A DNA stretch of 64,000 nt from CALUOB01 sp944322305 (GTDB taxonomy: Bacteria; Actinomycetota; Coriobacteriia; Coriobacteriales; Coriobacteriaceae). The position numbers and the translations under genes are program-made. The stretch is from positions 2,232,001 through 2,296,000 of the forward strand of contig OZ007031.1 in NCBI GenBank assembly GCA_963931605.1. Direction: 5' to 3'. This document shows, one piece after another, positions 9,675 to 18,807 of the stretch (position 1 is the first letter of the stretch; each line of letters starts with the position of its first letter). The notes beneath the pieces are model-generated. The model saw only the letters and a program-made list of their open reading frames with translations. It searched no databases and was not told where the DNA came from.

Positions 9675-11189
9675 CTACAGGCTGTAGAGCGCGCTGAACT
9701 TCTCGGTCAGGTAGCGGCAGTAAAAGCCCGGGTCGAACGCGGTGCCGCATGCGCCGCGGACAAGCTCGTCGGCGTCCTTGGCGCGGCCCCAGCGCCAGAT
9801 CCTCTCGCGCAGCCAGGCGTTTATCGGCGCCAGGTTGCCGGCAGCGCACGCGGCGTCGAAGGCTACGCCGTCGGTGCGCATGGCGGCCACGAACTGCGCG
9901 GCGTAGGCGCTGCCGAGCGCGTAGGTGGGGAAGTAGCCGAAGTCGCCACCCGACCAGTGCGTGTCTTGCAGGCAGCCCACGGTGTTGTTGGGAACCTCGA
10001 GCCCCAGGTACTGCTTGGTGAGCCGGGCCCAGAGACGCGGCACGTCGGCGGCGGTGGCCTCGCCTGCGAAAAGCGCCTGCTCGACCTCGTAGCGGATCAT
10101 GATGTGCAACGGGTAGGTGAGCTCGTCGGCCTCCAGACGCACCAGCGAGGGCTGGGCGATGTTGGCGGCGCGGTAGAGCTCGTCTGCGGTGACGCTGGCG
10201 TAGGTCTCGGGAAAGCGCTTGGCGAGCAGCTCGAGCAGCGGCTCCATGAAGGCGCGGCTGCGGCCCACCATGTTCTCCATCAGGCGGCTTTGGCTCTCGT
10301 GGATGCCCATGGAGGTGCCGCCCTCCAGGCAGGTGTAGGCGTAGGCGGGGTCGACGTTCTGCTCGTAGAGGGCGTGGCCGGCCTCGTGGATCACCGAGTA
10401 CACGTTGGAGAGAACGTCGTCCTCATAGATGTGGGTGGCAACGCGCACGTCGCCTGCGGCGAAGCCCTCCGAGAAGGGGTGCTCGGTCTCGGAGAGCGCG
10501 GCCCCGTCCATCTCGAGCCCGAGCAGCGCCATGAGGTCGCGCGAGAGGGCCATCTGCGCGTCGTGGCTTCCGCGGGCGGCTCGGAAGGGGAGGGACGGCT
10601 GCTCGCCCCGCTCGGTGATGGCGCGCACCAGCGGCACGACGCTTGCGCGGACCTCGGAGAAGAACGCGTCGACGCTGGCCTGGGAGATGCCGCGCTCGTA
10701 GAGGTCGAGCATCACGTCATACGGGTCGGCGGCGGGGTTGAGCCGCGCAGCCCGCTGCTTGAGGGTGGCGACGATCCGGTCGACGTAAGGCGCGAAGGCC
10801 TCCCAGTCGCCGGTGGGCTTGACGCGGTGCCACACGGCGTCCGCCTCGCACACGAGGCGCGTCCAGGCGGCTTCCTCCTCAGCCGGCACGGCGAGGGCCT
10901 CGCGCTGGTCGCGGGCAAAGACGTTCAGCTCAAACGCGGTCTGCTCGTCCAGGGTTCCGGCGTCGCGCGCGGCGGAGAGGGCGGTCACGAGGTCTTGCGC
11001 GTCGGAGCCAGTGAGCAGGCGGTGGCGCTCCTCGGCCAGGGCGCCGAGCGCCTCTCCGCGCGCGGCGGCCCCGCGCTCGGGCGCCACGGTGGCGCCGTCG
11101 AACGAGAGGATCTTCATGGTGTAGTCGCGCGTCCACAGGCTGCGCTGCAGCTGCTTGAAGGCGCTGACGGATGCGGCAGGTTGGGTCAT
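9675..11189 (-). CDS. M32 family metallocarboxypeptidase (carboxypeptidase Taq type)
   Basis: Cytoplasmic zinc carboxypeptidase of 504 residues, the usual size of the M32 family. The zinc-binding HEXXH is present as VIHEAGHALYE, followed by the family motif GIHESQSRLMENMVGRS and IMIRYEVEQALF. The start ATG at 11189 follows ggagaaccgc on the minus strand. It is transcribed convergently with the glycogen cluster and is alone in its unit. About 40-90 bp upstream of the start sit two tandem palindromes (11231-11270), which suggests repressor or activator control unlike the neighbours. Likely role is trimming of peptides during protein turnover; the specific substrate cannot be read from sequence. 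Confidence 0.93.
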   Translation of the reverse strand: MTQPAASVSAFKQLQRSLWTRDYTMKILSFDGATVAPERGAAARGEALGALAEERHRLLTGSDAQDLVTALSAARDAGTLDEQTAFELNVFARDQREALAVPAEEEAAWTRLVCEADAVWHRVKPTGDWEAFAPYVDRIVATLKQRAARLNPAADPYDVMLDLYERGISQASVDAFFSEVRASVVPLVRAITERGEQPSLPFRAARGSHDAQMALSRDLMALLGLEMDGAALSETEHPFSEGFAAGDVRVATHIYEDDVLSNVYSVIHEAGHALYEQNVDPAYAYTCLEGGTSMGIHESQSRLMENMVGRSRAFMEPLLELLAKRFPETYASVTADELYRAANIAQPSLVRLEADELTYPLHIMIRYEVEQALFAGEATAADVPRLWARLTKQYLGLEVPNNTVGCLQDTHWSGGDFGYFPTYALGSAYAAQFVAAMRTDGVAFDAACAAGNLAPINAWLRERIWRWGRAKDADELVRGACGTAFDPGFYCRYLTEKFSALYSL

Positions 11190-11230
11190 GCGGTTCTCCT
11201 TTGAGTGTTGGGGGGACGGGGGTGGGGCTA

Positions 11231-11279
11231 TTGAGTATTTTTACTCAGCGTATTGAGTAAAAATACTCAATACGCTGAG
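11231..11279. promoter_or_regulatory. Two tandem dyad-symmetric operator candidates upstream of M32 carboxypeptidase
   Basis: Site 1 is TTGAGTA-tttt-TACTCA (11231-11247) and site 2 is TTGAGTA-aaaa-TACTCAA (11253-11270). The centres are 22 bp apart, so a protein bound to both would lie on one face of the helix. The two sites are also inverted repeats of each other (17-bp arms 11231-11247 and 11254-11270), and a second overlapping 14-bp inverted pair CTCAGCGTATTGAG / CTCAATACGCTGAG (11244-11257, 11266-11279) exists. They lie 42-90 bp upstream of the carboxypeptidase start and 30 bp beyond the yhbY terminator. Confidence 0.6.
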
Positions 11280-11308
11280 AACTTGCGAGCGTACGAGGGC
11301 TATCAAAA

Positions 11309-11351
11309 AGCCGCGAACCGGTTGGGCATGGTACCCGTCGGCTCGCGGCTT
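11309..11351 (-). terminator. Rho-independent terminator of yhbY-like gene
   Basis: On the minus strand a stem TCGCGGCTT / AAGCCGCGA (wider imperfect pairing inside) is followed by a short T run. It lies 32 bp after the yhbY-like stop codon. Confidence 0.8.
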
Positions 11352-11382
11352 GGCTGCGAAGGGTTCTGCTGCTCGGCGCGCC

Positions 11383-11682
11383 CTACACCAGCTGGATGTG
11401 CTCCACGTCCTTGCGGGAGCTTTTGCGGTACAGCGAGAACTTGCGGCCGATAACCTGCACGACTTCGGCGCCGACGCGCTCGGCCAGCTCGTTTGCTGCC
11501 TCACGAGCGGAGTAGTCGCTCATCTCCTGCACGGACACCTTCACGAGCTCGCGAAGCTCAAGCTCCTCTTCGGTCTGGCGCGCCACGGCGTCGGTGATGC
11601 CGTTTTTGCCCACGCTGATAACGGGGTCGAGGTGATGCGCCATGCTGCGGAGCTGGCGTACCTGCTTTCCGAGAAGTGCCAT
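11383..11682 (-). CDS. yhbY: YhbY/CRM-domain RNA-binding protein
   Basis: 99-residue protein that is entirely a CRM (YhbY) domain: LRSMAHHLDPVISVGKNG near the N terminus and the KFSLYRKS segment near the C terminus. Family members bind pre-50S ribosomal particles; the exact function is little studied. The ATG at 11682 was chosen because the family starts with MxLLGKQVRxLRSxAHxLxP; the frame is open 41 codons further upstream but that extension has low-complexity composition. It is divergent from the ribonucleotide reductase gene and has its own terminator. Confidence 0.9.
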   Translation of the reverse strand: MALLGKQVRQLRSMAHHLDPVISVGKNGITDAVARQTEEELELRELVKVSVQEMSDYSAREAANELAERVGAEVVQVIGRKFSLYRKSSRKDVEHIQLV

Positions 11683-12138
11683 GTCTTCCTGCTTTCGGGG
11701 TAAGCGCATGCGGTGCGCGGTGTGTAAGGGAGTGCGTAACATGCCAACGATACCCGAAGCGGCCCGGCGCCGCGCCGCGGTTCTCGAACGGCAGAGAAAC
11801 CCCACGGAGCGGCTGCGGCATAGCCGGGGTTTGCTTACACGCGGCGTCTCTTGCCTTGCGCGCTTGCGCTGTCAAGGCCGCTTGCCGGATAGGCGGGATG
11901 ACTTTTCTCACAAGCGATGGGGCCCACCTGACCTGCGCGGATCGAGGCAAGACCTGCTCATAATTTCTACACAACACAATATATAGTGTTTTACGGGTGA
12001 ACCGCCCACCGATTAAGGGATTCTTTATACAAGAGGATAGGAGCTTCCTCTAGAATAAAATCCACGGCGCATTTTGTGTCCGCACGGAACCCTACGCTTT
12101 CCTCAAAGCAATCGTGCGGCTTTACGAAGGGGGAGTTC
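11683..12138. other. Intergenic region between yhbY and nrdJ
   Basis: 456 bp between divergent genes. The half next to nrdJ holds the NrdR box (11974-11989), an AT-rich candidate -10 region (ttctttatacaag near 12021-12033) and a small hairpin AGAGGA...TCCTCT at 12034-12053 in the presumed leader. No convincing gene is seen in the yhbY-proximal part. No cobalamin riboswitch core was recognised although the downstream enzyme needs the cofactor. Confidence 0.5.
11974..11989 (+). promoter_or_regulatory. NrdR box upstream of class II ribonucleotide reductase
   Basis: ACACAATATATAGTGT matches the NrdR consensus acaCwAtATaTwGtgt at every position. It lies 150 bp upstream of the nrdJ start codon. 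NrdR normally uses two boxes about 31-32 bp apart centre to centre; no second good match is visible at that spacing. Confidence 0.85.
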
Positions 12139-15100
12139 ATGGCAACAAAGATCAGCGAGCTTGTTTGCCGTTACTACACCACCGAGCTCGACCAGCACCC
12201 CGAGCTGTCGGTGTACGACCTGTTTGAGTGGGAGAAGCGCAGCGTGCACCTGACCGACTACAAGTCGGGACGCGTGCTGTGCGACATGGCCGACGTTGAG
12301 TTTCCCGCCGGCTACTCGCAAAACGCGGTGGACATCATCGTTTCCAAGTACTTCCGCAAGGCGGGCGTTCCCGGCACGGGGCACGAGACGTCTATGCGCC
12401 AGGTGGCGCACCGCATGGTCGACTTCTGGGTGGCGGCTTTGGTTGAGGAGGGCATGATCGAAACCGACGAGGAGGCCCAGATCCTCTACGACGAGCTGGT
12501 GTACCAGCTGCTCGACCAGCGCTTCGCCCCCAACTCCCCGCAGTGGTTCAACACCGGCATCAAGCGCGCATACGGCATCTCGGGAGGTCCGTCGGAGCTC
12601 TTCTACTACGATCCCGAGGCCAAATCGGTGGTGGAGTCGCCCGACACCTACACCCGCACGCAGGCCAGCGCGTGCTTTATCGTCTCCATCGAGGATTCGC
12701 TTCTTGGCCCCCATTCCATTGCCGAGGAGTACGTTACGGAGACCAAGCTCTTCCGCGGCGGCTCGGGCACGGGCACCAACTTCTCCCCGTTGCGCGCCGA
12801 GGGCGAGAAGCTCTCCTCGGGCGGGGTTTCCAGCGGTCTCATGAGCTTCCTCAAGGGGTTTGACCGCAACGCCGGCGCCATCAAGAGCGGCGGCACCACC
12901 CGCCGCGCCGCCAAGATGGTGTGCCTCGACATAGACCACCCGGACATCGAGGAGTTCATCACCTGGAAGGCCAAGGAGGAAGACAAGGCCCTGGCCCTCA
13001 TGAAGATGGGCTACGACGGCGACATCAACGGCGAGGCGTACGCTACGGTCTCAGGGCAGAACTCCAACAACTCCGTGCGCATCGACAACGAATTCATGCA
13101 GAAGGTGGCCGACCTGCCGGATCACCCGGACGCCGCCTACGAGCTCAAGGGCCGCGTTGACCATGCGCTCGACCGCGAGGTGTCCGTGCAGCATCTGTGG
13201 GACATCTTCAACGAGAGCGCGTGGCGCTGCGCCGACCCCGCTCCGCAGTTCTCTGACACCTTCAACGAGTGGCACACCTGCCCGGCCGGCGAGGACGGCG
13301 TGGTGGGCGCGAGCTACAACCGCCTGAACTCCACCAACCCCTGCGGCGAGTACGCGTTTTTGGACGATTCCAGCTGCAACCTGGCTTCCATCAACGTCTA
13401 CCGCTTCTACGACCCTGAGACGGGCGTGTTCGACCTCGAGGGCTACAAGCACACCATCGCCACGGTGCAGCTGGCGCTCGAGGCATCCATCGTGTGGGGG
13501 CAGTTCCCCACGGAGGACATCGCGCGCAAGACCTATCGCTTCCGCGCTACCGGCTTGGGGATCTCCAACCTGGCGAGCCTGCTTATGTGCAAGGGCTTGC
13601 CCTACGACAGCCCCGAGGCCCGCGCCTACGCGGCGGCGCTGGTGGGCGTGCTCACCGGGCATTCGTACGCCGTCTCGGCGATCATGGCGCGCAAAGTGGG
13701 GCCGTTTGAGTGCTACGGCATCAACAAGCGCTACATGGAGCGCGTGATCCGCAACCACGCCCGTGTGGCCGGCGCCCGCACCGACGCGTTCGAAGGGCTT
13801 ACCATCAAGCCGCTCTGCGTGAGCCACGAGCTGCTCTCCCAGCTGGGGGAGGACGAGCTTTCCAGCGCGCTTATCGAGGCGTGGACCTACGCCGAGGAGC
13901 TGGGCGAGCGCTACGGTTACCGCAACGCACAGGTAAGCGTGATGGCGCCTACCGGCACCATCAGCTTCGCCATGGACTGCGGCGCCACCTCCATCGAGCC
14001 GTTCTTCAGCCACATGGTGTACAAGAAGCTCGTCGGCGGCGGCTTCATGACGCTCGGCAACCCGGTGATCCCGGCGGCGCTCAAGCGCTTGGGCTATACC
14101 GAGGACGAGATCGCCGACATCATGGCCTACGTGGAGGAGAAGGACGAGAACGGCATGGCGAAGGACGGCAAGCTGGAGGGCGCGCCGCATCTGCGCCCCG
14201 AGCACCTGCCGATCTTCGACACGGCCAACGTCTGCGGCTCCGGGGAGCGCTTCATCGCCCCGCAGGGGCATGTGCTCATGGTGGCTGCGCTCACGCCGCT
14301 GGTGTCCGGCGCCATCTCGAAGACGGTGAACCTGCCGCGGACCGCCACGGTGCAGGACTTCAAGGACGTGGTGATGCTCGCCTGGCAGACGGGCGTGAAG
14401 GGCATCACCCTGTACCGCGACGGGTCCAAGAACGCGCAGCCGCTCAACAACACCCTGGCCGACCAGGGTGCGCGCGACGATCTGGCCGACCTTTCCTACC
14501 AAGCGCTGCTCGAGTACGCGCGCGACGCCCAGCGCCGCCTGGCTGCCGACGCGCGTCCCGCGCACCGCGAGCGCATCCAGGGCATTCGCAACGGGCATAC
14601 GCACCTTGCCCAGATCGACGGGGTGAAGATCTACACCACGGTGAACCGCAACAGCCGCGGGGAGATCTCTGAGCTGTTCGTGACCACCGACCGCGAGGGC
14701 ACCACCATCATGGGCCTGCTCAACTCGCTGTCCAAGACCATCTCGGTGATGCTGCAGTACGGGATCCCGGCGCAGAACATCTCCAAGATGCTGCGCGGGC
14801 AGAAGTACGAGCCGTACGGCTTCGTGCAGAGCCACCCCAACATCAAGTACGTGACGAGCATCTCCGACCTCATCTCCAAGGTGATCGACATCGAGCTGGG
14901 AGACTACAGCCGCGTGCAGGTGAAGCCGGTGGGCGCGCCTGCCCCGCTGCCGCTGGCGGACGTGGTGGCCGCGGTTGAGACGCGTGTTGCCGCAGCCGAC
15001 GGGGTCGATGCGGAGGACGAGCCGGCGGTGAGTCCTGCGGCCATGGACCGGCTGCGCGCTGAGAAGGCAAACGAGCTGCGTGAGGAGACGGGCGAGGCCG

Positions 15101-15276
15101 ACACGCGCGACTTTTACACGTCGGCCTTTGTGAACGAGGCTGCGCGTGACGCCGCGCAGCACGGCGAGCGCCTGTACGACGGCAGCGTGTGCCCCAACTG
15201 CTCGAGCACGCGCATGGTGCAAAACGGCACGTGCAAGGTGTGCCTGGACTGCGGCACCACCACGGGCTGCTCCTGA
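12139..15276 (+). CDS. nrdJ: Adenosylcobalamin-dependent (class II) ribonucleoside-diphosphate reductase
   Basis: Reduces ribonucleotides to deoxyribonucleotides without oxygen, using a radical from coenzyme B12. The ATG at 12139 follows gaaggggg and gives 1045 residues; the frame is open 21 codons upstream but without a ribosome site. Visible motifs are SPQWFNTGI, the cysteine in QASACFIVSIEDSLL, active-site NPCGEYAFLDDSSCNLAS, and VMAPTGTISFAMDCGATSIEP. The C terminus carries a TSCPD-like domain (GLLNSLSKTISVMLQYG), then a Cys-rich zinc-finger tail CPNC...CKVCLDCGTTTGC as in large bacterial B12-dependent reductases. An NrdR box upstream predicts repression when dATP/ATP is high. Together with MetH it makes the organism cobalamin-dependent. 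Confidence 0.95.
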   Translation: MATKISELVCRYYTTELDQHPELSVYDLFEWEKRSVHLTDYKSGRVLCDMADVEFPAGYSQNAVDIIVSKYFRKAGVPGTGHETSMRQVAHRMVDFWVAALVEEGMIETDEEAQILYDELVYQLLDQRFAPNSPQWFNTGIKRAYGISGGPSELFYYDPEAKSVVESPDTYTRTQASACFIVSIEDSLLGPHSIAEEYVTETKLFRGGSGTGTNFSPLRAEGEKLSSGGVSSGLMSFLKGFDRNAGAIKSGGTTRRAAKMVCLDIDHPDIEEFITWKAKEEDKALALMKMGYDGDINGEAYATVSGQNSNNSVRIDNEFMQKVADLPDHPDAAYELKGRVDHALDREVSVQHLWDIFNESAWRCADPAPQFSDTFNEWHTCPAGEDGVVGASYNRLNSTNPCGEYAFLDDSSCNLASINVYRFYDPETGVFDLEGYKHTIATVQLALEASIVWGQFPTEDIARKTYRFRATGLGISNLASLLMCKGLPYDSPEARAYAAALVGVLTGHSYAVSAIMARKVGPFECYGINKRYMERVIRNHARVAGARTDAFEGLTIKPLCVSHELLSQLGEDELSSALIEAWTYAEELGERYGYRNAQVSVMAPTGTISFAMDCGATSIEPFFSHMVYKKLVGGGFMTLGNPVIPAALKRLGYTEDEIADIMAYVEEKDENGMAKDGKLEGAPHLRPEHLPIFDTANVCGSGERFIAPQGHVLMVAALTPLVSGAISKTVNLPRTATVQDFKDVVMLAWQTGVKGITLYRDGSKNAQPLNNTLADQGARDDLADLSYQALLEYARDAQRRLAADARPAHRERIQGIRNGHTHLAQIDGVKIYTTVNRNSRGEISELFVTTDREGTTIMGLLNSLSKTISVMLQYGIPAQNISKMLRGQKYEPYGFVQSHPNIKYVTSISDLISKVIDIELGDYSRVQVKPVGAPAPLPLADVVAAVETRVAAADGVDAEDEPAVSPAAMDRLRAEKANELREETGEADTRDFYTSAFVNEAARDAAQHGERLYDGSVCPNCSSTRMVQNGTCKVCLDCGTTTGCS

Positions 15277-15313
15277 GTTTAGCTTTTCATGGCGTTTAGC
15301 TCGCTTGTAACCG

Positions 15314-15349
15314 AAGGGCATTGGCCGTGCGGCCTGTCCTTCTCTTTTC
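15314..15349 (+). terminator. Possible terminator of nrdJ
   Basis: Imperfect hairpin AAGG...GGCC GTGC GGCC...CCTT followed by TCTCTTTTC, 38 bp after the nrdJ stop. Confidence 0.45.
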
Positions 15350-15539
15350 GGGGTGGCCACCTGGGACGCTGCGGGCCTCACGGACGGGGTATGCGGTGCA
15401 GGGTTTCGTGCGGCGATGGTGAAAAAGGAAGAGCGCTGACAGCGTATGGCCGCTCGCCTGCGTGCGGTGATGGTATCCTTTCTCTGTTAGGGTCGGTTTT
15501 TTCGCGCGTTTCAAAAACGCGGGTCTATAAGGGGTAAGG

Positions 15540-17027
15540 ATGATCGACAACGACAAGGTTCCTGGCGAGGCCGAGCACTCGTTCGACATCATGCAGGATC
15601 TGGATCGCGGCTTGGACGACGAGCCCGCGGGCGGCTCGAAGCTTCCGCGGAAGCGCACGGCGTTTCCCGGGCATTCACGCGACGCGTTTGCATCCATCGC
15701 TGACGCCGACGAGGCGGATCTGTTCTCCACGGCGCTGATGGACCGTGAGGTGCCGGCGGCAAGCGACCAGCCGCAGGCGGCCGCCCCCATGGAGGGTGCC
15801 GACAAAACCGAGGCGATGCTTGACGCGGAGGACCAGCGTACGGCGCTGCTCTCTCTTGACGAGGACGTTGACGGCACGGCGCTGCCCACGAAGCGCTTCT
15901 CGCTTGCTGACAGCACCGAGCTTCCCCCCATCGACGGGGCGGCTGACACCGACGAGACCTCGTTTGCGCCCTACACGTTTGCCGAAGACGATGCCGACGA
16001 GGTGGAAGCTAACGCCAACACCTGGATCAACTACGGTTTTGACGGCGACGGCGGCGAGGACGAATCGGACAAGCGCAAGCGCATGGCGCTTGTCGCGGCG
16101 GTGGCTGCCGTGGTGGTTGTTGCCATTGCGGTCGCGGTCTGGTTCTTCTTCCTGCGCGCTCCCGAGCCCATGCCCGAGCCGGTGAAGAAGGAGCCGGTGG
16201 AGCAGGAGGAAGAGGTGCCGACCTCGCTTACGGCGTCGCTTACCGTTGACGCACCCGAGTGGGTGGCCGATTACGGCACGTTCAACTTCTCGGTTACCGA
16301 CGCTGCCGGCGCGGAGGTGGCTGCGCTGCAGGTCACGCCCGGCACGCCCGCTCAGCTTGAGCTCGCGGCGGGAACGTACACGGTGACCGCCACGCAGATA
16401 CCCTCCCTTGCCGACGGGCGCACCTACGCCTACCAGCCCAAGCACACGATCGAGGTTACCGAGGACATGCTCAAGGAGGGTGCGTCGCCTTCCGACGCGT
16501 GGACCTTCACCATCCTCGATCCCAACGATCAGGCTGCGGTGGACGCGGCGGTGGCAGCCCTGCCGGCTGAGGAGCAGGAAGCTGCGCGCGCGTTCTACGA
16601 CGGTCGCAAGACGGTGCAGCCAGAGGAGGAGCAGCCCGCCGAGACCTCTGCCGAGACTGACGACACCGCAACGGATACCGACACCTCGTCTACGCCGAAC
16701 TACAACTACACGTATACGCCGCCTGCGTACACGCCTCCGGCGAACAATTACAACCCGCCGGCAACCGGCGGCGATACCGGCAACAGCGGTGGCGGCGACG
16801 TGAATACCGGTGGCGACGCCGGTAACACCGGCGGCGATGTTGGCGGCGGAGATACCACCGGCGGCGATTCGGGTACCACCGGTGGCGATAACCCCAGCGA
16901 CGGCACGGGTGGCTCCGAGACCAATCCCGGCGGTGGCAGCGAGGGCGGCAACACGGGCGACGGTGGCTCTGACAGCGGCACCAGCACTGAGGACCCCATG
17001 GGAGGCTCCACTGTTGCCATTTTGTAA
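15540..17027 (+). CDS. Membrane-anchored protein with acidic cytoplasmic part and Gly/Thr/Asp-rich tail
   Basis: I do not recognise a family. The 495-residue product has an acidic N-terminal ~175 residues without signal peptide, a basic stop-transfer stretch DKRKR, then one membrane segment at about residues 181-203 (MALVAAVAAVVVVAIAVAVW). This is followed by a Pro/Glu-rich linker, a predicted beta-sandwich of ~100 residues (TASLTVDAPEWVADYGTFNF onwards), a NYNYTYTPPAYTPPANNYNP stretch and a ~90-residue tail built of GGDTGN/GGDVG-like repeats from about residue 402. Type II topology (C terminus outside) is inferred. Low-complexity tails of this kind span the cell wall. A strong terminator follows. 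Possible roles are cell-envelope attachment or division, unproven. Confidence 0.75.
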   Translation: MIDNDKVPGEAEHSFDIMQDLDRGLDDEPAGGSKLPRKRTAFPGHSRDAFASIADADEADLFSTALMDREVPAASDQPQAAAPMEGADKTEAMLDAEDQRTALLSLDEDVDGTALPTKRFSLADSTELPPIDGAADTDETSFAPYTFAEDDADEVEANANTWINYGFDGDGGEDESDKRKRMALVAAVAAVVVVAIAVAVWFFFLRAPEPMPEPVKKEPVEQEEEVPTSLTASLTVDAPEWVADYGTFNFSVTDAAGAEVAALQVTPGTPAQLELAAGTYTVTATQIPSLADGRTYAYQPKHTIEVTEDMLKEGASPSDAWTFTILDPNDQAAVDAAVAALPAEEQEAARAFYDGRKTVQPEEEQPAETSAETDDTATDTDTSSTPNYNYTYTPPAYTPPANNYNPPATGGDTGNSGGGDVNTGGDAGNTGGDVGGGDTTGGDSGTTGGDNPSDGTGGSETNPGGGSEGGNTGDGGSDSGTSTEDPMGGSTVAIL

Positions 17028-17053
17028 TCTGGAGAGCTACGCAAAGAGGTAAG

Positions 17054-17090
17054 AAAAGGCGCGCGGTCGAATGGCCGCGCGCCTTTTGTT
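17054..17090. terminator. Rho-independent terminator after the Gly-rich membrane protein
   Basis: Perfect 13-bp stem AAAAGGCGCGCGG / CCGCGCGCCTTTT with an 8-nt loop and the tail TTTTGTTTT on +. The A run on the other side may allow it to work for the convergent gene ending at 17166. Confidence 0.9.
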
Positions 17091-17165
17091 TTGCTTCCTG
17101 CTTGGTCGGTGTGTTTGAGGCTTTGTTCTGCCGTGCTCCCGGCTGTCTCTTCTCTCTCTGCGGCG

Positions 17166-17597
17166 TTACTGCAGGTAGCTCAAGAGCGGGAGGTACTGCT
17201 GAGCGCTTTCGGGCACCGAGAGCGTGATATTTTGCCCGAGCGCGTCCACCGTTACGTAAGACGGGTCACTATAGGTGGTAACCGTGGCGTCTACGCCCTG
17301 GTAGGAAACATCTACCGAACCGGCTTGCTGGGCGTCGGCAGGTAGGTCGGTCGCATTCCATGAGGCGATGTCCAAACGGTCGATGGCGGCGTTTACCTGG
17401 TCTTCGCTCATGCCGGTAGCGGCGGCGATGTCGGCAACATGGCTGCGGAGCACGTCCTCCGCCTGCGTTTTCACGCCGGACGCCTCGAGCGCGGTGTTGA
17501 CCACCGCGGTGCCCGAGCGTGAGATGAGCGTGAACGCGCCCACGATCGCCACGGCGACAAGCGCCAGAACGGCAAGGATCTTGGTGACCGTTTTCAT
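17166..17597 (-). CDS. Small secreted or membrane-anchored protein of unknown function
   Basis: 143 residues. An N-terminal hydrophobic segment after MKTVTK (ILAVLALVAVAIVGAFTLI) would be an uncleaved anchor or a signal peptide with no clear cleavage site. The rest is mildly acidic with predicted helical EDVLRSHVADIAAATGMSED and beta-rich VDVSYQGVDATVTTYSDPSY. The ATG at 17597 follows gaaaggagcc on the minus strand. It is convergent with the Gly-rich membrane protein and shares its terminator. No family recognised. Confidence 0.7.
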   Translation of the reverse strand: MKTVTKILAVLALVAVAIVGAFTLISRSGTAVVNTALEASGVKTQAEDVLRSHVADIAAATGMSEDQVNAAIDRLDIASWNATDLPADAQQAGSVDVSYQGVDATVTTYSDPSYVTVDALGQNITLSVPESAQQYLPLLSYLQ

Positions 17598-17884
17598 AGC
17601 AGGCTCCTTTCGGTTGACAGCCGCTCGCCTGCGGCGGCAATGGTGGGGCGGTGCGGATGCGTTGTGCGTGAGGCGAGCGCTGTGCCTGTCCGCGCGGGAA
17701 CGCGCGCGGCTGGCATCAGTCTATCCATTGCGCGCTGCTGGCGTGTGCCCCTCTTGTGGGAAAAGCATGACGAAGTGCTTAAGGCGCAGGTAGCGCGTAT
17801 GGTATGGCGTGCGGGGTGCCAGAGGATGTGGAAGGTGTTTGAAACGTCGGCGTTCTCGCGCGCCAACCTGCGCCAGGCCGGTGC

Positions 17885-18766
17885 TTATCGGCGTGGTTCC
17901 CAGCTGACGAACGCCCAGCGCACCACGCGCTCGTGGTCCAGCGTGTAGCGTCCCTGCAGCTTGCCTTTGGGACCGGGCTGCCCCGCTTCGGGGTTCTCGA
18001 CCATGTGGGCGGCGAGATAGGCGCGCAGCTCATCCACCTTGTCCTCGTGGCCCGCTTCGAGCATGCGGGCAAAGTCGGCCACACCCTCTTCAAGCGTGTT
18101 GAAGGTGTCCTTGCGGAGGCTGTCCAGATAGCGAACCTCGGGCGCGCGGCCCGCCTGCACCAGGATGTTGAAGGCATAGAGGTAGTCGACGCTTTCGCCT
18201 ACCGAGACGCCCACGGCCTCGAGCACTTCGGCGTCGTAGCGTGGCCCGGCGTTGCAGGCAAGCGTGACACAGCAGCGCCGGCGGGCGGCGCCTTCCAGCT
18301 TGAGCAGGGCCGCTCTGAGGTCGTGCGTGGCGATGGAGCGCGAGGCTAGCGCCACGTCGACGCAGCGCGGCGATACGCCGGCGGCTTGCCAGTCGTCTTC
18401 CCACGCAAGGCGGACGCGTTGGATGCGGCTGGAAACACCGGCCTCTTCGGCGGCCTCGCCCAGCGTGTCGAGCATGGCCTGGCTGAAGTCCGCGGCTATG
18501 ACCTGGTGGCCTTGTTGCGCCAGGGGCACGGCCAGCGTGCCCGAGCCGCATCCCATGTCGAGCACCGTCTCGCCGGGCGCTATGGCCGCAAGCTCGAGGA
18601 ACCGCTGCGCGTAGGGGCTCGTCTCCTTGGGGCGAAAATGCTTGGCGCGGCTGTCCCACCATGCGGCGTCGTCCGCCCGGCGGCGCGCTTTCTGCAGGCG
18701 CTTCCACTCGGCGTTCCAGTCGCAGGTGAGTAAAAGCGCGTCGGTGCGCGCGGGATCCACGTTCAT
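17885..18766 (-). CDS. Class I SAM-dependent methyltransferase
   Basis: 293 residues from the ATG at 18766, which has agaaaggcg in front; the frame is open 16 codons further upstream with no ribosome site. Motif I VLDMGCGSGTLAVPLAQQG and the acidic loop VIAADFSQAMLD are clear, with DVALASRSIATHDL as the motif IV region. The N-terminal DAAWWDSRAKHFRPKET segment is seen in methyltransferases of anaerobes next to various operons. The substrate cannot be inferred. It stands alone, 120 bp from the UPF0210 gene on the same strand and separated from it by an inverted-repeat element. Confidence 0.85.
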   Translation of the reverse strand: MNVDPARTDALLLTCDWNAEWKRLQKARRRADDAAWWDSRAKHFRPKETSPYAQRFLELAAIAPGETVLDMGCGSGTLAVPLAQQGHQVIAADFSQAMLDTLGEAAEEAGVSSRIQRVRLAWEDDWQAAGVSPRCVDVALASRSIATHDLRAALLKLEGAARRRCCVTLACNAGPRYDAEVLEAVGVSVGESVDYLYAFNILVQAGRAPEVRYLDSLRKDTFNTLEEGVADFARMLEAGHEDKVDELRAYLAAHMVENPEAGQPGPKGKLQGRYTLDHERVVRWAFVSWEPRR

Positions 18767-18807
18767 GACGACGCCTTTCTGCCGGGAATCGGCCCGATGG
18801 AGCGGAT

